DNA of 64,000 nucleotides from Deltaproteobacteria bacterium (GCA_009692615.1 SHYW01000003.1:1-64000); one strand, 5' to 3'. Shown: positions 45,517-54,230, counted from the first letter of the stretch. Numbers and translations are program-made. Notes: generated by a model not told the origin, from the letters alone.

Positions 45517-45592
45517 ATTAACCACGAAAAACACGAAAGGGTCGGCAAGCTAATTCCGATTTTCGTGTGTTTCGTGCCTTTCGTGGTTAAAT
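45517..45592. repeat. CACGAAA palindromic repeat variant
   Basis: Arms ATTAACCACGAAAAACACGA (from 45517) and TTTCGTGCCTTTCGTGGTTA (about 45569-45588). It is an A-for-G variant of the CACGAAG family, so base changes in one arm are matched in the other. It separates the PPOX gene from the amidohydrolase at 45610. Confidence 0.82.
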
Positions 45593-45609
45593 TCTTTATT
45601 CCGAATTTT

Positions 45610-46767
45610 CTAACCGACAAGCCGCGGGCCGTAGAGTTTTACCGAGTTGTCCCAGAGGATTTTTCGTTTGGCTTCGCTGGAAATCGGCTGGGCGTCGAAG
45701 TCCGGCAGCGCGCGTTCGGGCTCAATGGCGTCGGGGTGCGGGTAGTCGGTGTTCCAGACGATGTTCTCGCCGTTCATTTCTTCGACGACGTGCTTGAGCG
45801 TGCGTTCGTCGCTGTCGCAGGAAACCATGCACTGGCGCATGAAATATTCCGTCGGCCGCAGTGTCAAATTTTCCGACTTGCCCATGACGCTGTTGCGGCC
45901 ATGGGTGTGGTCGTCCATGCGGCCGAGCCAGAAGGGCAGCCAGCCGGCGTTCGATTCGAGAATGGCCAGCCGCAGTTTGGGAAAGCGTTCCAACACGCCG
46001 GCAAAAATAAAGTGGCCGAGGGTGGTCATGTTGTCGCAGGGAAAACCGAGCGCATGATTCAAACCGCGGAGCGCCAGCTGGGTGTCGTCTTTGCGATTGC
46101 CTTCGAGTTCGCGGAACGGTTGAAAGCGGCGCTGGCGATTCTCGCCGTGGACGGCGATGGGGAAGTCCAGCTCGGAGGCCAGGTTCCACATGGCGTCGTA
46201 CTCGGGTTCGTGCAGCCATTTGCCTTCCGGCAAATAAGGGTTGCGCACCGATACCGCGCCTAACTCCTCGACGGCGCGGCGCGCTTCCTTGACCATCTCG
46301 CCGACATCCGAGCCCGGCAACACGGCGACGAACTTCAGCCGTTTGGGATCGGTGCTGCAATAGTCGTGGCACCAGTTGTTATACGCGCGACACATGGCGG
46401 CGCCGAGTTGAAGATCTTTGAGCGCGATACGGTAGGCGAAGTTGCCGTTGTTACCGCTCGGCAGGAGCACCTGAATGTCCCAACCGTACTTGTCCATGTC
46501 GCTGAGCCGAATCTGCGGCGACCACCATTGGCGATATGCCTCGCCATACTTTTCTTCAAAGGCGCGCCGCGCACTTTCGACGTGCGCCGACTGGAATTCG
46601 CTCTTGGTGATGAACTTGCCATCGGGCTCGTAAACCATGAAGTTGCCGTCCATATACGCAACCTTCGGCACCTGATCGCGGAACTTGGGCTCGACGTAGC
46701 GCTCCCAAAGATACTGCGGTTCGTGCATGTGGCCGTCGGCGTCGATGACTTTAAAAGTTTTCCACAT
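45610..46767 (-). CDS. amidohydrolase 2 family TIM-barrel hydrolase/decarboxylase
   Basis: The 385-aa product begins 'VIDADGHMHEPQYLWE' (metal-ligand loop), has 'PIAVHGENRQRRF' and 'TLGHFIFAGVLERFPKLRL' across the barrel, and ends with 'VWNTDYPHPDAIEPE' carrying the catalytic-metal aspartate. Length and motifs fit the ACMSD-like branch of amidohydrolase family 2, which decarboxylates or hydrolyses aromatic-derived acids. The gene is convergent with nothing and reads toward the PPOX gene. It is the longest of the three family members in the window. Confidence 0.87.
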   Translation of the reverse strand: MWKTFKVIDADGHMHEPQYLWERYVEPKFRDQVPKVAYMDGNFMVYEPDGKFITKSEFQSAHVESARRAFEEKYGEAYRQWWSPQIRLSDMDKYGWDIQVLLPSGNNGNFAYRIALKDLQLGAAMCRAYNNWCHDYCSTDPKRLKFVAVLPGSDVGEMVKEARRAVEELGAVSVRNPYLPEGKWLHEPEYDAMWNLASELDFPIAVHGENRQRRFQPFRELEGNRKDDTQLALRGLNHALGFPCDNMTTLGHFIFAGVLERFPKLRLAILESNAGWLPFWLGRMDDHTHGRNSVMGKSENLTLRPTEYFMRQCMVSCDSDERTLKHVVEEMNGENIVWNTDYPHPDAIEPERALPDFDAQPISSEAKRKILWDNSVKLYGPRLVG

Positions 46768-46880
46768 ATGGGTCTCCGGTTTGTGAGTCCGTTATAGATT
46801 GAGATGATGCAATGTTAACGCTGTGCTGTGCGGCGGGCTCGCACGATATTGAATAGAGGCACGCCGCCCGTGCATAGCAG

Positions 46881-47393
46881 CTACGGGTTAGAGCGCACTG
46901 ACAACGCATATTCGAGGTTCTTGATTGAGCGCTCGCAATAACTATCAAAGTCCTGGTCTTTTCGAAATGCGAATTGAAAGTAACATAGCAATGCCTCAAT
47001 CTCGGGACGGGTCAATTCTGTACAAATCTCTCCGAGCCGATGCTGCCCCCGTAGGTCGTCCGGCATTGGGCCGAAGCGATACGTAAGGTGGTCTCTACAG
47101 ACGTCTAAATCTTCCGGCTCGTGGATTGCCGCGATTAGATAACCTGGCAGAAAGAAACAGTACGCTTCGACTGTAAATAAACCGTCGTTGTCGCCATACC
47201 TTCGAAGTTCTTGTCCTTTCAGTTCTCGCCAGGATTTGGCTTTGAAGAACTCTGCCATCTCTTGGCATTCCCAACAGGGTTCATCGTATGCGCCACCGTT
47301 TCGCTTGTCGTATTTACAACGCGTAATGTTGTTGTCACCGGGGTAATGACGCGACTCAAAGGCAGTTGTGATGGTGGGGGCAATGGATTCCAT
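46881..47393 (-). CDS. DUF6714-like small protein
   Basis: The 170-aa protein is one I associate with DUF6714: an N-terminal 'APTITTAFESRHYPGDNNIT', 'CWECQEMAEFFKAKSWRELK', 'FTVEAYCFFLPGYLIAAIHE' and the closing 'LTRPEIEALLCYFQF'. No enzymatic function is established for such proteins. Four cysteines are present in the first 110 residues, including C-x2-C (in 'CWEC'). Composition is AT-richer than its neighbours, and it sits alone between metabolic genes, both suggesting acquisition by transfer. Confidence 0.6.
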   Translation of the reverse strand: MESIAPTITTAFESRHYPGDNNITRCKYDKRNGGAYDEPCWECQEMAEFFKAKSWRELKGQELRRYGDNDGLFTVEAYCFFLPGYLIAAIHEPEDLDVCRDHLTYRFGPMPDDLRGQHRLGEICTELTRPEIEALLCYFQFAFRKDQDFDSYCERSIKNLEYALSVRSNP

Positions 47394-47451
47394 GCGCTCT
47401 ATTCCAATTTACCTTCGACGAAGTGGTGAATTTTCTTCCTGTTCGGTTTTA

Positions 47452-48180
47452 CTAATCCGCCGCCACCAACAACCCGTCGCGATGCTCGACGGTTTTTCCG
47501 GTCATCTCCATGCCTGCTTGCGCGGCGAGGACGAAGCCGTTGCCTAAACTTTCCGGGCCGGGCAAGCGTTGGCGCGCTTCTTCGGGCGCGTCTTCCGTTG
47601 CGATCGCTTGCTTGGGGCTGAAGGCAACGATGCAGATGTTCCACTCGCGTTCTTCTTCGGCCATGAATTTGGTGAAGGTGCGAATGGCGTCTTTGCTGAC
47701 GACATAAGGCGATGCGCCGTGATTTTCCGGCCGGCCGCCGCCCCAGAGATTGACGATGTTGCCCGAGCGGCGTTCTTCCATGAATGGCACGACGTACTTC
47801 GAGCAAAGAAACGTGCCGCCGAGGTTGGTTTGAATTACGCTGTTCCAGAAGTCGTAACTTAAATTGCGCACCCGCGGCCAGCGGGGAATGCCCCAATTGA
47901 AATGCGGCACGATGCCGGCGTCGTTGATCAGTGCGTCGATCTGGCCGAAGCGGTCGGCGACTTTGTAAACTAATTGACGCACGTCTTTTTCGTCGCGCAC
48001 GTCGGTGGGAACAGCGATGGCCTCGGCGCCGAGTTTCTGCACTTCGCCCAAGGTTTTATGCAGACGTTCGGCGTCGGCGTCGGCGAGCACGATCTTCGCG
48101 CCGGCCTTGGCTAGCGTATGCGACGCATGGCGGCCGATGCCCTTGGCCGCGCCGGTGACGATAACAACTTTTCCTTGCAT
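47452..48180 (-). CDS. short-chain dehydrogenase/reductase with an altered active site
   Basis: The 242-aa protein has the SDR nucleotide fold: 'VTGAAKGIGRHASHTL' near the N-terminus and 'DADAERLHKTLG' after beta-2. The motif normally reading NNAG is 'NDAGIV'. The catalytic block is 'YVVSK', but the serine expected about 13 residues before the tyrosine is replaced in 'NIVNLWGGGRPENHGASPY'. AGGAGG is 8 nt before the ATG at 48180. It may be a dehydrogenase with a changed mechanism or a non-catalytic member. It points the same way as the following epimerase gene. Confidence 0.82.
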   Translation of the reverse strand: MQGKVVIVTGAAKGIGRHASHTLAKAGAKIVLADADAERLHKTLGEVQKLGAEAIAVPTDVRDEKDVRQLVYKVADRFGQIDALINDAGIVPHFNWGIPRWPRVRNLSYDFWNSVIQTNLGGTFLCSKYVVPFMEERRSGNIVNLWGGGRPENHGASPYVVSKDAIRTFTKFMAEEEREWNICIVAFSPKQAIATEDAPEEARQRLPGPESLGNGFVLAAQAGMEMTGKTVEHRDGLLVAAD

Positions 48181-48258
48181 GAAATTGATCCTCCTAAACT
48201 TTAATTTTCCAATTATGAAGCGAAACTCGAATCTTGCGCCACGCGCTTATTTCGCTTT

Positions 48259-48375
48259 CTAGTCGGCTTTAAACCCGATGTCTTTATGGGAACCCTGGCA
48301 GAAGGGGACGTTTTTAAACGCGGTTATTTTCACCTCTGCAATGATGTTCTCCTTGTCGTAATTGCAAACGTTGCT
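48259..48375 (-). pseudogene. remnant of a CDGSH iron-sulfur domain protein
   Basis: On the minus strand, reading from about 48375 to the TAG at 48261-48259, the frame ends 'AFKNVPFCQGSHKDIGFKAD'. This matches the end of CDGSH iron-sulfur proteins, whose motif is C-x-C...P-x-C-D-G-(S/T)-H. Here the Asp is Gln and the preceding C-x-C pair is missing. A GTG at 48333 would start a 24-residue peptide. I read it as a decayed or 5'-truncated gene, left between the SDR and epimerase genes. Confidence 0.6.
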
Positions 48376-48385
48376 AAATGTTTTT

Positions 48386-49216
48386 CTATTTATCGCGCCA
48401 GGTGTGAATCGGCTGCCAACCGAGCAGCTCTTTCGCGCGCGCGTTGGCGTAAACTCCCTTGCTGCCGGTTAAACCGCGGGCTCTGTCGCCGATGGCCGGC
48501 CGGACACGCGGGTAAAGATCGCATAACGGTTCGGCCAGCGTGCTGTCGTCGGCGACGACAAACATGACGGTGCCGCCCGGCACTGGCCGCTCCACCGCCA
48601 AGCGAAACGCCACGGCGAGATCGCGCGCGTCGATGTAACTGTAGGCTTGAAAGCCCGCCGGCTTTCGGCCACCGGCTTTTTTCATTTCTTCGAGTTCCTC
48701 GGGCGCTACCACTCCGCTCGGCCGCAGGCTGACCGTTTCGAGCCCCTTCCGCGCATAGGACCGCGCGATGGTCTCGCCGATTTCCTTTGAAAGACCATAA
48801 GCGTCTTCGGGCCGCAGCGGATGCGCTTCGTCGATGGGCAAGTAGTCCGGCATGAACTTTTCACTATAGCTCCAGCCGACAATCGCGTTGCTGCTCGCCG
48901 ACACGACACGCTTTACGCCCAGGCGAAAGGCGGCGTGATGGGCGTTGAAAGTCCCGATGACGTTGGTCCGATAAACCACTGGGGTTGTCGCGATATTGGG
49001 ACTATGAACCGCCGCCAGATGAATCACCGCGTGGTTGCCGGCCATCGCTTCCATTACTTGGCCAAGATCCTCAATGTCGCCGATCAAATATTTCACCGGG
49101 TCGCGTTCTGGGCCCGGGATTCGGTCGAGCACCGTCACGTCATGCCCCGAGTTGACCAACTCTTGGACGACGAAACGACCCACTTTGCCTTGTCCGCCGG
49201 TAACGAGGATTTTCAT
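48386..49216 (-). CDS. extended SDR NAD-dependent epimerase/dehydratase
   Basis: The 276-aa product starts 'MKILVTGGQGKVGRFVVQEL', an extended-SDR nucleotide loop (TGGxGxxG), and has the catalytic 'AYGLSKEIGE' (YxxxK) and 'NAIVGWSYS' upstream, with 'VIHLAAVHSP' after beta-4. Sugar epimerases and dehydratases share this set, but so do NAD(P)-dependent reductases of small carbonyl compounds. It directly follows the minus-strand amidohydrolase (31-bp gap to 49248), so they may be cotranscribed. Confidence 0.85.
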   Translation of the reverse strand: MKILVTGGQGKVGRFVVQELVNSGHDVTVLDRIPGPERDPVKYLIGDIEDLGQVMEAMAGNHAVIHLAAVHSPNIATTPVVYRTNVIGTFNAHHAAFRLGVKRVVSASSNAIVGWSYSEKFMPDYLPIDEAHPLRPEDAYGLSKEIGETIARSYARKGLETVSLRPSGVVAPEELEEMKKAGGRKPAGFQAYSYIDARDLAVAFRLAVERPVPGGTVMFVVADDSTLAEPLCDLYPRVRPAIGDRARGLTGSKGVYANARAKELLGWQPIHTWRDK

Positions 49217-49247
49217 GAGTTTGCTCTAAATGGTTCGACGACGAACC

Positions 49248-50276
49248 TCACAAACTATATAACGCCCGGGAGTTGGCGCTGACGATTTTCGCGGCGATCG
49301 CTGGATTCAACCGCGGATCGTTGCAGATGCCGTCGAGCGCGGCGAGCTCGGTTGCGCTATCGGCGTGTCCATAGTCGGTGCCGACCACCAGGTTATCGTC
49401 GCCGGCGGCTTGAATGATGTAAGGAAGATCGTCTCTGGTTTCGCAGCCGACGTAGAACCGGCTTTCGCGCAGTAAATTTTTCGTGTGCAACTCGCGCCCC
49501 TGCAGATGGTACCGCTTGGCTAAATCGGTTAGCACATAGGGCAACCATTGCGCGCTAACTTCGAGGAAGGCAATTTTAAGCTTGGGAAAACGTTCGGGGA
49601 TTTTGTCGGCGATCAGATTGTGAAACGCGCCGACGATCACCAGCTTAAATTTGGCAAAGCCGATGGTTTCGTATTTGTAGTAGTCGAACAACGCCGTGCT
49701 GCCAGTGGCCGAGTGGATGCATATCGGCAGATCGAGACGACTCGCGGCGTCGTAGAGCGGGAAGAAATAACTATCGCTCAACAACTTCTCGCACTCCGAG
49801 CCGCGCAGAAAGATGCCCACCGCGCCGTTTTCCTTGGCGAACTTCGCTTCCTCAAAAACCTTATCCATGCTGAATAGCGGCAACACCGCCACCCATCGCA
49901 AACGCTCCTTCGCCTGCTTCCAGATATCTGCCATCCAGCGGTTGTAGCTGCGGCAAAGCGCCAGTTCGATCTCCGGCCGCTGTGTCAGCGGAATAATAAA
50001 TATGGTCGGGAAAATCACTTGGATGTCGATGCCCAGCTCATCCATATGCTTGAGCCGCGCAGCGGGGTCGCTTAATTCGCGTGAGGCCATCGGCGTATTC
50101 TTGCCGACGTTACGCGACTTAAGCCGCAGGGTGCCGTCCACCAGCCAGTATTCGTCGTTCGACGAACCGTCGGTAGAGCCGACAACCTGCGGCCGGTATT
50201 TGCGCTCGCCACCTTCCATGTATTGCCAAGTTTGCGTGGTTTCCAGCACATGGGCATCGGCGTCAATTTTGATCAT
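49248..50276 (-). CDS. amidohydrolase 2 family TIM-barrel hydrolase
   Basis: The 342-aa protein starts 'MIKIDADAHVLETTQTWQYM' with the D-x-D-x-H-like loop, has 'PICIHSATGST' and 'FLEVSAQWLPYVLTDLAKRY' across the barrel, and ends 'VVGTDYGHADSATELAAL' with the expected final aspartate. It is the third family member in the window and closest in form to the others. It is first in a short minus-strand run with the epimerase. The divergent 177-bp gap to the molybdenum hydroxylase operon should hold both promoters; TTGACA at 50357 is the best -35 there. Confidence 0.86.
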   Translation of the reverse strand: MIKIDADAHVLETTQTWQYMEGGERKYRPQVVGSTDGSSNDEYWLVDGTLRLKSRNVGKNTPMASRELSDPAARLKHMDELGIDIQVIFPTIFIIPLTQRPEIELALCRSYNRWMADIWKQAKERLRWVAVLPLFSMDKVFEEAKFAKENGAVGIFLRGSECEKLLSDSYFFPLYDAASRLDLPICIHSATGSTALFDYYKYETIGFAKFKLVIVGAFHNLIADKIPERFPKLKIAFLEVSAQWLPYVLTDLAKRYHLQGRELHTKNLLRESRFYVGCETRDDLPYIIQAAGDDNLVVGTDYGHADSATELAALDGICNDPRLNPAIAAKIVSANSRALYSL

Positions 50277-50453
50277 GGGACTTCATCTCCAGCGGATGTT
50301 TGGCTTGACTTAGCTGTCATAACACCGGGCTAAGCGATGCGTCAATGAATCGATCCTTGACAGCGCCCGGCTCTGTGATAGGTAGCAAACATCTTTTCCC
50401 GCAACGATCTGCGGTCAGCACAAATTAATTGGCTGCTGGGTGGACGATATAAT

Positions 50454-51305
50454 ATGCGACGATTCGAGTTAACCGAGCCGCGCACGCTAGAAGAAGCGTG
50501 TTTGCTGCTGAGCGATGACGCCGATGCCAAGGCGATGGCCGGCGGCACCGCGCTGCTGACGCTCATAAAACATGGCCTTTTCATTCCTAAAACTGTCGTC
50601 AATCTAAACAAAATCCAGACCGCGAGCGCCATCGACTACGACGCGAAACGGGGCCTCCGCATCGGCGCGTTAACGAGCATTTTTGATGTCGAATCCTCTC
50701 CCGTTGTGCGTCAATACTATCCGGTGCTGGCGCAGGCATGCCACCTGGTGGCCAACATTCGGATTCGCAACATGGCCACCATCGGCGGCAATCTGGCCCA
50801 TGGCGACTATCAGTCCGATCCGCCCACGGCGCTGGTGGCGCTGGACGCCAGCGTGGAATTGATGCAGCGCAACGGCACGCGCCAGATGAAGCTGTCGGAG
50901 TTTTTGCTGGGAAGCTACGAGACTGCGCTAGAGCCGGGAGAGTTGCTATCGGCGGTGCTGGTCCCGCCGCCGGACGAATGGCGCGGCACTTACATCAAAT
51001 TTACCACTGGCTCTTCCGAGGAGCGGCCGTGCGCCGGAGTCGCCGCGCTGGCGCGCATGGAACACGGTATCTGTCGCGATCTTCGCTTGGTCGTGGGTGC
51101 GGTTTCGCCCCGTCCGGTTCGGCTGCACGGGGCCGAAGAGTTGGCGCGTGGTAAAGATCTCACGCAGTCGGTTTTGCAAGAGCTCGGCGCCGAAGCGAGC
51201 CGGATGGTGGATCCCATTGACGACTTGCGCGGTCCGGCCAAATACAAGCGTCAACTGGTCGATGTTCTCGTGCGCCGCGCGGTTGCGGCGGCGATGCAGA
51301 AATAA
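50454..51305 (+). CDS. molybdenum hydroxylase FAD-binding subunit (CoxM/CutM-like)
   Basis: The 283-aa subunit carries the FAD-site motifs 'KAMAGGTALLTLIKHGL' and 'ATIGGNLAHGDYQSDPPTA', both hallmark features of xanthine-dehydrogenase-family medium subunits. It passes electrons from the Fe-S subunit to the acceptor. It is the first gene of an FAD-Mo-FeS operon (gaps 14 bp and 1 bp). A possible promoter is TTGACA at 50357-50362 with TAGGTA 16 nt on, though the -10 is weak. Confidence 0.93.
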   Translation: MRRFELTEPRTLEEACLLLSDDADAKAMAGGTALLTLIKHGLFIPKTVVNLNKIQTASAIDYDAKRGLRIGALTSIFDVESSPVVRQYYPVLAQACHLVANIRIRNMATIGGNLAHGDYQSDPPTALVALDASVELMQRNGTRQMKLSEFLLGSYETALEPGELLSAVLVPPPDEWRGTYIKFTTGSSEERPCAGVAALARMEHGICRDLRLVVGAVSPRPVRLHGAEELARGKDLTQSVLQELGAEASRMVDPIDDLRGPAKYKRQLVDVLVRRAVAAAMQK

Positions 51306-51319
51306 CAGGAGCCTGGAGC

Positions 51320-53638
51320 ATGGCATTGGTGGGTAGCGACGTGGCAATGGTGGGCGGAATCGCCAAAGTAACCGGGGCGGTCAATTACGCCCCTGACCTC
51401 CTGTTAGCGCGCATGCTGTTCGCCAAAGCGTTGCGCAGCCCCTTCCCCCACGCCAACATCCTTCGCATTGACACGACCAAAGCCGAAAAACTCCCCGGTG
51501 TCGTCGCGGTCGTAACCCGCGATGATCTGAGCGGACTCAATCCCTACTTTGGGCCGGTCGTCGACGATCAGCCGGTGGTCGCGACCGAGCGCGTGCGCCA
51601 TGTTGGTGAAGTGGTCGCTCTGGTAGCTGCCGAGTCGCGTGAGATCGCTGAAGAAGCGCTAGACTTAATCGACGTCGAGTACCAGGAATTGCCGGCAGTC
51701 TTCGATCTCATGGAAGCGGTCAAACCCGGTGCGCCGGTGCTTCATGCGCAGCGCAAAGAAACCACCGCCGGGGTGCATCGAGAGGAGTTCAACTTTCAGG
51801 TCGGCGGCAATGTTTGCAGCGTCTACCATGTCGAAGACGGCGATATCAAAACGGGATTCGCCGAGGCCGACGAGATTCTAGAAAACACTTACACTTTACC
51901 GCCGGTGCAGCACGGCCACATCGAGCCCCACGCCGCGACGGCCTACTGGGAACCGAGCGGTAAGCTGGTGCTCCATTCCGCGACTCAAAACCCTTCTGGC
52001 GTACAGGAGCAGCTGGCGCAGATTTTCAAGTTGCCGGAAAACCAAGTGCGCGTCATCGTGCCACTCGTAGGCGGCGGCTACGGCGGTAAAACCCATGCGC
52101 GTTTGGAGCCTGCGCTGGCGCTGCTCGCGCGCAAAGCGCGCCGCCCCGTGCAGTGGGTGCTGACGCGCGACGAAGTATTTCTCACCGGCAGGCGCTACGG
52201 CGCGGTAGTCAAGATTAAAACCGGCTTCAAACGCGATGGTCGCATCGTCGCGCGCCAGGTCGAAGCGTTCTATGAGATCGGCGCCTATGCTCTCAACGGC
52301 CCGGTCAACGCCAAAACCGGCTGCTACGTGGCGAGCGGGCCGTATAATATTCCCAATCGCAGTCTGACGACCTATTCGGTTTATACCAATTTGCCGCCCA
52401 CCGGTCCGTTTCGCGGTGTCGGCGTTTCCCATGTCTGCTGGGCCTATGAATCGGAAATGGACGATATCGCGCGGCGGTTGCATATCGATCCATTGGAGTT
52501 GCGCCAGAGGCATCTGGTCCAAGAAGGCGATGTTTTCGTGACCGGCGAAAAGCTGGTTTCCGTCGGCATCGCCGAATGCTTGCGCCGCACGGCCGAAGCC
52601 ATTGGCTGGAAAGGCAAAGAAGAGCAAGCTCAACCCGCCGACGGTAAAACCCTGGTTCGCGGCAAGGGCCTCGCGGTTACGATCAAGAGCACGACCACGC
52701 CGACGACATCGTCGGCCAACGTCCGGCTCAATGCCGACGGTTCAGCGGTCCTTTTGACCAGCAGCGTTGAGATGGGCCAGGGTCTGCTCACTATCCTGGC
52801 GCAAATCGTCGGCGACGAATTGGGGCTACCCTTCGACAGAGTTACCGTGAGCTCGCCCGACACTGACATCACGCCGTACGACAAATCATCGAGCTCGAGC
52901 CGCACGACCTTTCACATGGGACAGGCCGCATTGAAAGCAGCGCAAGAGATCAAGAATCAGTTGCTCGAGGTCGCGGCGAAAAAACTCGAAGCACGCGCCG
53001 AAGACTTGGAACTACGCGACGGCGCCGTGTCCGTGCGCGGCGTACCAGATAAAAAAATGTCGATCACGGAGATCTTCAAAGCGCGCTACGGCTCGACGGT
53101 TGGCAGCATGTTCGGCGGCTATTGTTTCAAATCCGATGGCGGCTTGGATCCCAAGACCGGCAAAGGCAAAGCCGCGGCGTTCTGGTTTTTCTCGGCCTGC
53201 GGCGCCGAAGTCGAGGTCGATATCGAGACCGGCAAGGTGCGCGTGTTGAACACCGTCACCGCCGTGGACGCCGGCAAAGCGATTCATCCGAAGCAATGTG
53301 GATTGCAGAACGAAGGATCGATGCTGTCGGGCATGGGGTCAGCGCTCTTCGAAGAAATGGTGTACGACAACGGCCAGCCGATCAACAGTAATTTTTTGGA
53401 ATACATGCTGCCGTCCTTGGAAGACCACCCGCAGGGATTTCAATCGATCCTGGTAGAGACACCGCATCCCGACGGGCCCTTCGGTGCCAAAGGTGTCGGT
53501 GAAGCCGCGTTGCCGCCGGTGGCGCCGGCCATCGGCAACGCCATTGCCAACGCCCTCGGCGGCGCCCGCATACGAGATTTGCCAATCAAACCCGACAAAA
53601 TCATCGCCGCGCTTGAGGCGGCAAAGGAGCAACGCTGA
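51320..53638 (+). CDS. molybdenum hydroxylase large subunit (xanthine dehydrogenase family)
   Basis: The 772-aa subunit binds the molybdenum cofactor. Diagnostic stretches are 'VPLVGGGYGGKTHARLEPAL' (Moco loop), 'SSVEMGQGLLTILAQIVG' and the C-terminal 'GAKGVGEAALPPVAPAI', whose Glu (about residue 727) is the catalytic base of the family. The active-site loop that reads AYxCSFR in form I CO dehydrogenases and AYRGAGR in form II is 'TGPFRGVGVSH' here. It is therefore probably neither and is more likely a hydroxylase of an aromatic or heterocyclic compound. Its N-terminus matches the usual start. Confidence 0.94.
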   Translation: MALVGSDVAMVGGIAKVTGAVNYAPDLLLARMLFAKALRSPFPHANILRIDTTKAEKLPGVVAVVTRDDLSGLNPYFGPVVDDQPVVATERVRHVGEVVALVAAESREIAEEALDLIDVEYQELPAVFDLMEAVKPGAPVLHAQRKETTAGVHREEFNFQVGGNVCSVYHVEDGDIKTGFAEADEILENTYTLPPVQHGHIEPHAATAYWEPSGKLVLHSATQNPSGVQEQLAQIFKLPENQVRVIVPLVGGGYGGKTHARLEPALALLARKARRPVQWVLTRDEVFLTGRRYGAVVKIKTGFKRDGRIVARQVEAFYEIGAYALNGPVNAKTGCYVASGPYNIPNRSLTTYSVYTNLPPTGPFRGVGVSHVCWAYESEMDDIARRLHIDPLELRQRHLVQEGDVFVTGEKLVSVGIAECLRRTAEAIGWKGKEEQAQPADGKTLVRGKGLAVTIKSTTTPTTSSANVRLNADGSAVLLTSSVEMGQGLLTILAQIVGDELGLPFDRVTVSSPDTDITPYDKSSSSSRTTFHMGQAALKAAQEIKNQLLEVAAKKLEARAEDLELRDGAVSVRGVPDKKMSITEIFKARYGSTVGSMFGGYCFKSDGGLDPKTGKGKAAAFWFFSACGAEVEVDIETGKVRVLNTVTAVDAGKAIHPKQCGLQNEGSMLSGMGSALFEEMVYDNGQPINSNFLEYMLPSLEDHPQGFQSILVETPHPDGPFGAKGVGEAALPPVAPAIGNAIANALGGARIRDLPIKPDKIIAALEAAKEQR
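53623..53629 (+). promoter_or_regulatory. ribosome-binding site for a TTG start
   Basis: AAAGGAG lies 10 nt before TTG 53640, within the end of the large-subunit gene. It supports the TTG as the true start of the Fe-S subunit, one base after the large-subunit stop. Confidence 0.75.
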
Positions 53639-53639
53639 C

Positions 53640-54113
53640 TTGAAGATCGACATCTCGACAACCCTTAACAATCAAGCGCTCGAAGCCACGGTCTCCCCTA
53701 ATCAGACTTTGCTCGAGTTCCTGCGCGACGATTTATCTTTAAAAGGCACCGTAGAAGGTTGCGGGGTTGGTGTTTGCGGTTCATGCACCGTGCTGCTCAA
53801 TGGCCGGCCGGTGAGCTCTTGTCTCATGTTGGCAACCAACGCCGCCGGGAAACAAATCACCACCATCGAAGGGCTGGCGCAGAATGGCGAACTCGATCCG
53901 GTCCAGCAAGCGTTTCTCAAACACCAGGCGTTTCAATGCGGCTACTGCACGCCGGGGATGATCATGGCGGTAAAAGGCTTGTTAACCAGCCATCCACATC
54001 CCTCCGAAGAACAGGCGCGAGACTATCTCTCAGGCAACCTCTGCCGTTGCGGCACCTATGTTGAAGTGTTGGCGGCGGTAAAGGAGTTGGCCGAGGGGAA
54101 AAGATTGGAGTAA
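53640..54113 (+). CDS. molybdenum hydroxylase [2Fe-2S] subunit (CoxS-like)
   Basis: The 157-aa subunit holds two [2Fe-2S] clusters that relay electrons between Mo and FAD. The plant-type cluster ligands are in 'GCGVGVCGSCTVLLNG' with a later Cys ('SSC'), and the second cluster is in 'CGYCTPGMIMA' and 'NLCRCGTYVEVL'. All eight cysteines are present. It starts at TTG 53640, one base after the large subunit, with AAAGGAG upstream. The gene completes a functional three-subunit hydroxylase. Confidence 0.95.
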   Translation: MKIDISTTLNNQALEATVSPNQTLLEFLRDDLSLKGTVEGCGVGVCGSCTVLLNGRPVSSCLMLATNAAGKQITTIEGLAQNGELDPVQQAFLKHQAFQCGYCTPGMIMAVKGLLTSHPHPSEEQARDYLSGNLCRCGTYVEVLAAVKELAEGKRLE

Positions 54114-54196
54114 TGGAGTAATGGAATGTTGGAGTGATGGGTAATTCGGATTCCTACCTTCCCCATTACTCCAACGCTCCAGTACTCCAATCTTAT
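54108..54196. repeat. TTGGAGTAATGG inverted repeat
   Basis: Left arm TTGGAGTAATGGAGTAATGG (from about 54106) and right arm ending CCATTACTCCAACGCTCC-AGTACTCCAA (about 54162-54189) are imperfect inverted copies around a short centre. The element runs from the stop of the Fe-S subunit gene to just ahead of the BNR gene and overlaps the stop. Confidence 0.75.
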
Positions 54197-54230
54197 ATCG
54201 ATAACGTTTCAGACAAAGGAGGAATCACTC

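Noticed and set aside
51320-54113. Aerobic CO dehydrogenase (coxMLS)
   Set aside because: The large subunit lacks the AYxCSFR motif; only the general hydroxylase family is supported.
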